Positions 56,205-64,000 of a stretch of 64,000 bases of DNA are shown here, one piece after another. Under the pieces are notes generated by a model, which made no database searches, was not told the origin of the DNA, and saw nothing but the letters and a program-made list of their open reading frames with translations. A program made the position numbers and the translations under genes. Location of the stretch: positions 51,165,862-51,229,861 of the forward strand of contig CM076195.1 of NCBI GenBank assembly GCA_038277395.1, written 5' to 3'. The DNA is from Dryocosmus kuriphilus (taxonomy: Eukaryota > Arthropoda > Insecta > Hymenoptera > Cynipidae). How positions within the stretch are numbered: the first letter of the stretch is position 1; every line of letters starts with the position of its first letter.

Positions 56205-57109
56205 ATGTTCCACAAAATAGAAACGTTGATTAAGGGATTCAAAGAGCAAACGTACGATAGGCTTGAAGGCATGCGGAGGAAAAGGGAAGAGGTCGTCAGG
56301 GAGGAGGTTAGAAAAGTGAGAGAGAGAAATGGGAAGAATGGGATGAACGATGAGAATTGGAGAAAGAAAAGATATGGAATAAGCTGGAAGGTATAGAGAA
56401 AAGACAGAGAGAGAACGAGGGAGAAGGGAACAAGGAAATGAAACAGATAGAGAACAGAGTGAGCAAACTGGAAATGAGATATGACATTGAGAGGGGGGAG
56501 GGATCGGGTAGTGAGCAATCGAAAGAGGATAACGAGTCATTAAGGAGGAGACTGATACAAGTGAAAAGAAGAATGGAAGGACAGAAAAGGGCAAATAGGA
56601 AAAGAAATGTGATAGTCAAAGGCATTAAAACAGACAGCGGAACAGGAGAGAAGGAGGTTAGGAAACTGATGAAAGATATTAGAGTGCAAGTAAGAGTGGA
56701 AGAGTTACAGAGAATAGGGAGAAGGGAAGGGGCAGTAGGTCTACTGTTAGTGAAACTAGGAAGCGAAGATGAAAAGTATGAAGTAATGAGTAAGAAAAAG
56801 GCGCTAAAAAGAAGAAAAGAGGGAATAGAAGAATACTTGACGTGGATGGAGAGAAAGAGAAATTGGATGATAGGGCGCAGGGCATGGACAGAGAGGAACA
56901 AAGGAGGTAGAGTAAGGATAGGTAAAGATAGAATGTGGGTAAATGGAGGGGTATGGATATGGGACGAGGAAGTAGAAGAGGTGAGGGAAGGCAGGAAAAA
57001 GACAGAGAAAGGAAGGAGACAAGACAAAAAAGTGAGGACGCAGGATCGTCGGGGGGGGGGGGGGGGGGGGGGGGTACATACAGCAAAAGGAATGGAATTG
57101 AAGGACTAA
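56205..57109 (+). pseudogene. Non-LTR ORF1, coiled-coil type
   Basis: 56205-56396 and 56357-57109 are two frames of one protein joined by a shift. The first 120 residues are Glu/Lys/Arg-rich and heptad-like (coiled coil). Then RKRNVIVKGIKTDSG begins the RRM-like part, followed by RIGRREGAVGLLLVKLGS and an LTWMERKRNW block before a GGVWIWDEE end. The frame ends soon after a 24-base G run (57051-57074), which may itself have caused slippage. The product should bind the element RNA as a trimer. The 5' UTR and broken leader cover 55405-56204. Confidence 0.72.
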
Positions 57110-57122
57110 AGTAGGAAAGGAC

Positions 57123-57144
<22 letters not shown>

Positions 57145-57153
<9 letters not shown>

Positions 57154-60049
57154 AAGGTAGCGTTTTGGAATGTGTCAGGATTAAAGAACAAGGATACAGG
57201 ATTCTGGTAAGAAGTCTGGGAAGAAGTGCAAAAGTTGGAAGTAGCAATGATGAGTGAAACATGGATGGATAAGAAGGAGTGGAAGGGCCTGAAAAGGAGG
57301 TTACCAAGGAACTACGTGTGGGGATGCAAGAAGCTAGAAAGGAAAGGGTAAAAGGGCGAGAAATTGGGGTGCATGGTATCAGGCTTAAGAAAGGAATTGA
57401 TAGTAGAAGGAGGGTGAACGTGAGATTACGGAAGAAAAGGAGGGAACAATGATGAGAAAAATAAAATTGGGGAAAGTAAGAGTGAGCATTGTATATTTAT
57501 ATAGGAGAAGGGCAGAGTAAGAGGCATGGAATGAGCTAAGGAGATGAAAAGAGCAAAGGAGAGTGATTTGGTGTTATAAGGAGAGGATCTCGATACACGG
57601 ACTGGTGAACAAGGGAGTGAGTTGTGCGACGAAGAAAATGAGATATTTATGAGAAGCTCGAAGCACAGGGAAACGGACCGCGAGGGAAGAACGCTTCTAG
57701 AGCTGATAGGAGAGGCCGGTTGGGTCATTTGTAATGGCAATACAAGGAAGGATGAAGAGGGAGAGGTGAAGTTTACAGGTAAAGGAGACACGGTAATAGA
57801 TTACATTCTAGCAAAAGAAAGAATCAAGAAGCTGATGGTTAGAATGGAAGTGGGAAATGAGATAGGATCCGAACACTTTCCAGTGATAGCCACGTTGAGA
57901 GATAGAGGCCCAATGCGCGGCAGAAGGAGAACGGGAGAAAATGGAGAAATAAAATTGAAAATTGGGAGGTGGGGGGAAGATAAGTTAAGTGAATTTAAAG
58001 AAAAAATTGAAAACGAGGATTGGGGAACAATGGAAGAGGAAGAAATAGATAAGAGGATATAAAAACATATAGAGATGATTGATAAGATAAGGGATGAAGT
58101 AGGTCCAATAAGCGAAGGAGAGAAAGGTAAGAGAGGATGGTGGGATGAGGAATGCAGAGAGATTAAAGCAAATATTAAAGAATGCATAAGAAAATGGAAA
58201 AGTGGAGAAATGGAGAAAGGAGAATACAACAGAAAGAAAAGAGATCGCGAAAAAATGTAGAGCGAAAAGAAGCAAAATGAGAAAGAAAGGTACGTGAAAG
58301 AGATTGAGAAGGCGGTAAATGAAGAGAGGGAATGTGAAATAATAAATACGGAAAGAGGAGAAAGGAAGGGTATAAACGAAGGAATAGGGATGATAGAATG
58401 GACGGAATACTTTAAGAGATTACTAGAAGGTGCGGAAAATAGGGTGCGGAGAGAAGAGAGAAAGGTAGTTGCAGAGGGCGAGGAAAGAGGAAACGAGATT
58501 AGTAGGGAGGAGATAAATCAAGCAATCTCAAGGTTGAAAGGAAACAAGGTAACAGGGGAGGATAGCATCGAAAACGAAGAAATGATATATGGTGGAGAAA
58601 GGGTGAGAGAAGAGATGTGGAGAATTTGTAATAAGGTATGGAAAGGAGAGGGATGGCCGGAAGAATGGAGGACTGGGTTGGTAATACCACTGATTAAGAA
58701 AGGAGAGGGAAAGAAGGTGCAGAACTATAGAGGTATCACACTCATGTGAGTGGGCTATAAAGTTTACGCAGAAGTGCTCAGGGAAAGATTGCAAAGACAG
58801 ATGGAAGAGAGGGGGAGCATACCGCACAACCAAACAGGTTTCAGGAAAGGGATCGGGACATTAGATAACATTTACGTGCTCAACTAATTAGTCAATAGGA
58901 ACTTGGTTCAGAAGAAAGGAAAACTGGTCGCACTTTTTGTTGATTTGAAAGCGGCTTTTGACTCGGTTAACAGAAGGTTGCTCTGGAAGGCCTTGAAAGG
59001 GAGTGCAATAAAAAAAAGTCTGGTAGTGAGGATAAAGGAGATATTTGTAGAAACCCGAATGAGGATGAGAATAGGGAAACAGAAAGGAGAGGAGTTTTGG
59101 ACGGGAATCGGTCTGAGGCAGGGATGTCCCCTGAGTCCACTACTGTTTAGTATACTACTAGCAGAATTAGGGGAGAAGTTGTCAAGAAAAGGTAAAGGGG
59201 GTACGAAAATGGGAAATGGGAAGCTATATTCGCTAGCTTACGCGGATGATATAGTGTTAGGAGCGGATGATGAAAAAGGGATGAGTGTACAATAGAGTAT
59301 GAATAGAAGATGAATGGCGGGGTAGCGGAGATTGTAGAAAAGTTCTGTTACCTAGGATTCTGGTTTGAAGCGGGTGTAGGAAACGAGTTGCAGGTGAGAA
59401 AGAGATTGGAATGTAGGAGTAAGGTAATGGGCCAAGAGTGGGGAATAGGGAAGAGGAGGTTCAAAGATGATTGGAAAATGAGGGTGCGGATGTTCGATGT
59501 ATTAGTGTGGTCAGTGGTAAGTTATGGAACGGAAGTATAGGGATGGAAGGAATATAAGAGAGTGGAAAGTATGCATGAAAGATTTCTGAGATGGGTCATG
59601 GGGGTGGGATGGAGCTGCCTAGGTTATATGATGAGGGAAGAGATAGGCGGAGAAAAAATGGTGGTAAGGCATCTAAAAAGGGCTTGGAGTTTTGAATAAA
59701 AACTAAGGAGTGGAGAAGGAAGTAAGTTCGCATAATCGTGTGCAAGGGAGATAGAAGATAAAGAGAGAAGGACGTAATAGAGGACGATATTTAGGCGAAA
59801 CAAGGAGGCGAAAGATGGAGAAAAATCTTGGAATCAAGGTACAATTGCTGGTACAGGATGGTCAAGTGGGAAGGAGAGCCAGAATATCTGAAATAGGTAA
59901 AAAAGGGGAGTAAATTGAATAGAGTGATAAGATTTAAAATGGGATAGGGTGTAAGAGCGTATAGATACTCGATGAATGAGGAGGAGACTCGTTTTAGAGT
60001 ATGTGGGTATGAACAGGAATTATGGATGCATGTGTTAGAGAGGTGTACA
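57145..60049 (+). pseudogene. Non-LTR ORF2: endonuclease and reverse transcriptase
   Basis: The endonuclease starts after a GA tract with VKVAFWNVSGLKNKD and shows MSETWM. It is broken until 57622, then runs to VIDYILAKERIKKL and GSEHFPV (catalytic His region, 57870). The RT follows: 58294-58749 has RLKGNKVTGEDSIENE and GLVIPLIKKGEG, and 58903-59295 has VALFVDLKAAFDSVNR, GLRQGCPLSPLLFSILL and LAYADDIVLGADDE. So both catalytic RT motifs survive. 59310-60045 is the C-terminal domain, ending in FRVCGYEQELWMHVLERC, part of a zinc finger common in insect elements. Many stops are present. Confidence 0.85.
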
Positions 60050-60430
60050 CATTTCTGTGCTAAACAAAACATTGAAATCATTTTCAAACCTGTAAAAGAT
60101 CCTTTTATTTGTTTCAGAAATCAGAAAGACCCAATTCCCCTCAATAAAACATCTAACGTAGTTTACAGGATAACATGCTTAGACTGTAATAAATGCTATA
60201 TCGGTGGGATCAAATGTTATATAGATATAAGAATCAAAAAACAAACATTCTTCCGATTTCAACAATGTTACTATTTTACCTAAGGAGACACAATATTACA
60301 AACGTATATTTATGGAGATGCTTTACATAGTAAAAATACCAATAATATTAATTTTAAAACTGATATCGATAATATGAGCATCATTTATAACACTCTCATT
60401 CGTGTTACTCAATAAAATAAGGTAAAATCC
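60050..60430 (+). pseudogene. PLE 4 GIY-YIG endonuclease and 3' region
   Basis: KDPIPLNKTSNVVYRITCLD begins the block, followed by CNKCYIGGIKCYIDIRIK. The GET of GIY-YIG is GGI here and the REH block is shortened by a deletion after IKK. It matches PLE 3 at 45800-46160. 60300-60430 is the 3' region, identical in plan to 45714-45800 inverted. Confidence 0.85.
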
Positions 60431-60439
60431 AATTTTTTA

Positions 60440-60585
60440 ATTTTTCTTTGCTACATATGTCACTTAGTTACAATAGTTATAACTTATTGTATTTTTGTTC
60501 CTTATTATTAAGGTCTATGTTCATCACGCAGTGTTTATATCTCTCTGCCGTAACAACTGTATTATCTGCTACACCGTTAGATCCC
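60440..60585 (+). repeat. PLE 4 3' terminal repeat fragment
   Basis: It matches 51197-51340. It ends abruptly near 60585 (ctacaccgttag), before any hammerhead sequence. Confidence 0.8.
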
Positions 60586-62593
60586 GAGTTTAAGGCGAGG
60601 GTAGAATGGAAAATGGTAAGTAGAGGAGGTGAGTTTAGCTGATTTAGATCAGAGCGGAAAATCCTGACCAATTATTTGTTGTGGGACGTTGTCACTAGCA
60701 CTTCTAAGCGGATTGTGTAAGAGTAAGGTTCAACGTGTAAAGTATCTGATTTGGACTAATCTAATCTATGCAAAAAGAGTTCTGTAAATTTTTTTTTATC
60801 GTAGAGGTGATAATAATAGTGCATAAAACTTACACTACCTTTCTATTCAGAAAGGGCAATATTGATGGTCGCCGCTTGAGTCTCTATTCCGAAAGAACAG
60901 CAAAAAGATACTTTCACAGAGTTGGTTGCATTGTCTTTATATTCAGAAGGACAATAATACAGGGTCGTCGCTTGCGTTTCTATTTCGAAAGAAGGGTGAA
61001 GAGATTCTTGCACAGAGTTGGTTTAGGTAGAGTGAAAAGGCAGGCACCGAAATCAAAGTAACTTTCCTTTCACCATCGAGCGATACACGAACATAAGACT
61101 ACAGATCGAATTCACTCGTGAGTTCTTGTTCGTATTTAGGACACTTGGTTCTAGCCCGAACTAGACTCTACGATAACCTTACTAGCCACGATCAAAGGAA
61201 CTTTGTTCACTATGTGTAGTTATGCTTGCAACTTGAGACTATTTAACTGATTTCAGAGGACTACATTCACAAGATTAAATACTTAGATAGTTGACTAATT
61301 TTGCTTGCTACCTGAGGTTATTTAACTGATCTCGGAGGGCGACGTGTACAGAGCAACCGCACGGAACGTAAAGACGTCGATACCTCATTGAACAGGGATT
61401 TTATAGCATTTCCTCCACCTTGTTGAGAGGAATCTTTACAAATCTGTATAATGACATGAGTGATGCAATTCTGTACGTCGGTATGTGCGCTGTTGTTTCG
61501 TACATCTGCACATGCGATGTAATTTTGTACATCGGCACTCGCGGCTAAGAACTAAGAGGTGAGTCATTCGACACTCGGGTTTCCTGTTTAATTCTCAATC
61601 GGATCATCGTTGCATGTTGTGTCTCTGGTATCTTCTCTTTCCCCTTTTAGATTTAATGTTTCTTAATTCTATGGTAAAAAATGTGAGCACATATTATCTG
61701 CTGACGTTCATTCTTACCTTTCTATTATTAGTCTTTTTAAATATGATTGTTCATGACTCGTTTATCTGTAGGAGAACGCTCGTCATAATGTCTATGTATA
61801 ATAAGCCTTATGGCGAGATTTCAAAATAACCAGAAAACAAAATCGGGACCTATGAGCACTGGCTACTCGTGCTTGGTTTACTATTCTAATTTTTAACAGT
61901 GAAACTTTGAACTTTAGATACTCTTCTGTTGATTTTAGCTTACTTAAAAATCTATAGTTTGGATTGCATTGCGAATCTGTAATAATAACTTTTCAATTGA
62001 GTTTCCACATATCATAATTTACGGATAAGGTAATTATTATAATTTGCGGATAAAGTAGTTCTTATAATTTAACTATAATATACCATTTTCTTTACTGATT
62101 ATTTGAATTGAAGTATTTATTAATATCAAAATCATCGAATAAATGGAATAAATACAAAAAGAATAGAGAAGTTTATTTTAATGTCTGTATTTTTCTTCTT
62201 TAGATTGCTTTTACGGAATAAATTTCACCTACAATTTGAATCTCAATCCTGATTAATATATTAGTAAGCGTTTTGCCGTCTGATGTTTCGAGTTTAATCA
62301 AGTTCAGGTAGTGTATTTTTTTTACTCACTCATAAATAGACAATACTGTAGAAAAGTTAGCAATAAGAATAAATACACTCCTACCCCCTTTCCAGTAGCT
62401 TTTTTCTAAGCTATACCCTTTCTATCTACACAGATAACTAAAAAAGGGGGCACGAAAAGAGGTAGCGTGTTTTCTCAAGAAGCGATACTAGAAGAAGAGT
62501 ACGAGTTTTATAGAAATACACCCCTTCCTCCTTTCCAATAGCCCTGACTTACATAATGCGCTTTCTGCATCTGCCAAATGCTACATCTTTCTG
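60586..62593. other. Unassigned region with small tandem duplications
   Basis: A unit of about 105 bp with tctattc.gaaag and cacagagttggttt is present twice at about 60835-61025. A ttgcttgc.acctgag..tatttaactgat unit occurs at about 61225 and 61306. A cgtacatc-type unit occurs at 61470-61545. An ccctttccagtagc/cctttccaatagcc pair occurs at 62390 and 62535. No gene is recognised; the small open frames at 60768-61061 and 61614-61829 are unsupported. Confidence 0.5.
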
Positions 62594-62745
62594 CGAGGGT
62601 TGTTTGAAAAGTTCTAGGCCTCGCATAGGGATAGCTTTAATATACTCAATAATTCGATGCTGTTGCCCGATCATATTCTTCATATGTCTATGTTCCAAAT
62701 TTCAAATCAATCGGTTGTTTATTACGTGTTTGACAGTCGATTAAA

Positions 62746-63230
62746 GTGACCATCTCAAGTGACTTAAAAAAATGTAAAAATTGGACCTGGCGAGATGAAC
62801 CAGCTCCGAAGAAAGGAAAGCCAGTTACATCGGCTGGCAAGGTTATGGTCACTGTTTTTGGGGATTCCGGGCGCATGATTTGTATTGATTACCTTAAAAA
62901 GAGAAAAAAACAATTAACGGCGAGTATTATGCCAATCTATTACAGCGTTTAAGCGATGAAATAAAAAAAATTGACCCAACTTTGTGAAAAACAAGGTTCG
63001 GTTTCTTCAAGACAGTGCAACAGTTGACACCTCATGTATTGTGATTGCCAGAATTAACTAATTGAAATTCGAGTTGCTGCCCCATCTATCTTACTAGCCA
63101 GATTTTGCCCCATGCGGCTACGATCTGTTGCCAAACCTCAAAAAATGGCTCGAAGGTAAGAAATTTTCGGACAATAGTGAGGTAGTGGTGGCTGTAAATG
63201 GGTATCTTGAGGACCTTGACAAATAGTACA
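62746..63230 (+). pseudogene. mariner transposase C remnant
   Basis: 62746-62950 has APKKGKPVTSAGKVMVTVFG, the stretch just after the first catalytic region. 62990-63230 has VRFLQDSATVDTS (where HQDNAPAHTS is expected), then LPHLSY.PDFAPCGYDLLPN with Gly in place of the last catalytic Asp, and LKKWLEGKKFSDN. The N-terminal DNA-binding part is absent. It is not functional. Confidence 0.83.
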
Positions 63231-63296
63231 CCAAATTGGCATAATGGCTTTGAAACATAGTTTTTCTAAATGTATAGGGATTAAGGGCGTTTTAAA

Positions 63297-63685
63297 GATG
63301 TACGAGAGATGCACAAGAACTGTACCAAAGGCTTAAAGATACGTCGTTTTCAATCGTGAATCCATACCATTTTACCACCACGAAATGGGAGAAAATGATT
63401 AATAAAATTAATTAAAATCAACAATTAACATAACTTTTTTTTTCTTCCTCTCATATCAGAGTGTGGATTTTAATTAATTCGGTGATATTAAATATTTTCT
63501 CCCATTTCCGGAAAAATTTATAGTTTTTTCCTATCCTGCGACCTCCGAGTCCCCTTTAGACTCTATTCAAGCGAATATATCTGCGGCCTGTCCATTTTCG
63601 TGGTGATAAAATGGTGTAGATTCACGCTTGTAAATGACGCATCTGTAAGCCTTCCGCACAATAATCGTGCATTTTTCGTACATCC
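63297..63685. repeat. Small foldback element inside mariner C
   Basis: 63297-63387 is the diverged inverse of 63595-63685. Paired words are gatgtacga, gaatc.a.accattttac and caccacgaaa. The transposase similarity breaks here and the right mariner end resumes after it. No coding sequence is present. Confidence 0.75.
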
Positions 63686-64000
63686 TGCCGTTGCTCTTAA
63701 AGGAGACTACGTCGAGAAATAAATTTTTATTGTCCCAAAGAAAAAAACTTATTTTGTCTAGGCCCGGAACTTTTCAAACAGCCCTGGTATACCTGAACTT
63801 ATCCATCATGCTCAGGAATATCTATTTCTTCCTATACCTCACACAGTTCCACTGAATGTAGTTAAACTCAGAGGTGCTTGCATTATTAATTTTTTATTTT
63901 TCTTATTTCGGGGACATAATATGACTATTTAAAGACAAGAAGAGCCGAGCTGGGCCTAAAATTAATTTTAAATATTAATATAGCGTGAAATAATATTTCA

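Larger units (their letters stand above)
55405..60049 (+). mobile_element. Non-LTR retrotransposon, purine-rich, inserted in PLE 4
   Basis: It has two ORFs (ORF1 coiled-coil; ORF2 endonuclease-RT). The plus strand is strikingly rich in A and G from about 55700 to 59950. The left junction interrupts the PLE RT after ttcacta. The right junction lacks a poly-A tail and cuts ORF2 within its C-terminal finger, and about 230 bases of PLE sequence are missing there. A deletion therefore removed the element's 3' end. The clade is not certain (I/R1/jockey group). Confidence 0.78.
51197..60585 (+). mobile_element. Penelope-like element 4 (split by two insertions)
   Basis: The plus strand holds a terminal region with a hammerhead-like motif (51197-51922), ORF parts at about 53820-55404, the GIY-YIG part at 60050-60300, the 3' region, and a short copy of the terminal region at 60440-60585. 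A Tc1-like transposon lies at 51924-53747 and a non-LTR element at 55405-60049. Its coding blocks match PLE 3 closely. Confidence 0.85.
62594..63788 (+). mobile_element. mariner element C, decayed
   Basis: The ends are AGGGTTGTTTGAAAAGTTCTA and the inverse of AGGGCTGTTTGAAAAGTTCC. TA follows the right end (63789-63790), and the left TA has eroded. A transposase remnant and a small foldback element are inside. Confidence 0.82.

Noticed and set aside
55959..58833. Long minus-strand open frames rich in Ser, Leu, Phe and Pro
   Set aside because: They are the complement of the purine-rich non-LTR coding strand and change frame freely. No domain is present and the plus strand carries recognisable ORF1, endonuclease and RT.

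Overview
This window is repeat-dense nuclear DNA of an animal, most likely an arthropod and probably an insect. The evidence is an R1-like and a jockey-like non-LTR retrotransposon, several mariner/Tc1 elements, a BEL/Pao and a Gypsy LTR retrotransposon, Penelope-like elements (PLEs) with hammerhead motifs, and a decayed family-B DNA polymerase element. The mix would suit Hymenoptera, but the order cannot be fixed from the sequence. I found no intact host gene, no rRNA and no convincing functional tRNA. Nearly every recognisable coding stretch is a broken mobile-element gene.

Layout. 1-2390: a minus-strand PLE whose hammerhead-bearing terminal region lies in the opposite orientation. 2395-5364 and 12757-14643: two tail-to-tail copies of a family-B DNA polymerase element ending in a degenerate tRNA-Trp-derived array. 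Between them lie a 12-bp minisatellite, a mariner (5852-7081), a near-perfect palindrome (7228-8166) and an R1-like retrotransposon (8177-12757). 14787-21077: minisatellites, degenerate tandem repeats, a foldback element, an inverted duplication of an unrecognised coding stretch, and a solo PLE end. 21078-26285: a jockey-like element split by a mariner. 26290-28500: a satellite-like repeat of about 810 bp. 28750-32755: a PLE with about 0.9-kb direct terminal repeats, each carrying a hammerhead motif.

33044-36830 is a giant inverted repeat whose left arm holds another foldback element. Its flanking repeat is split by a BEL/Pao element (37012-44772). 45714-60585: two PLE copies meet head to head. 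One is split by a Gypsy element (46633-51066, with a 5-bp target duplication). The other is split by a Tc1-like transposon (51924-53747) and by a purine-rich non-LTR element (55405-60049). 62594-63788: a decayed mariner containing a small foldback element.

The nesting gives relative ages: each host repeat predates its insert. The BEL/Pao LTRs differ at roughly eleven positions in 1 kb and the Gypsy LTRs at seven in 192 bp, so the BEL/Pao insertion is the younger of the two. The most interesting features are the three hammerhead-positive PLE ends, the tRNA-Trp-derived arrays tied to the polymerase element, and the large palindromes.
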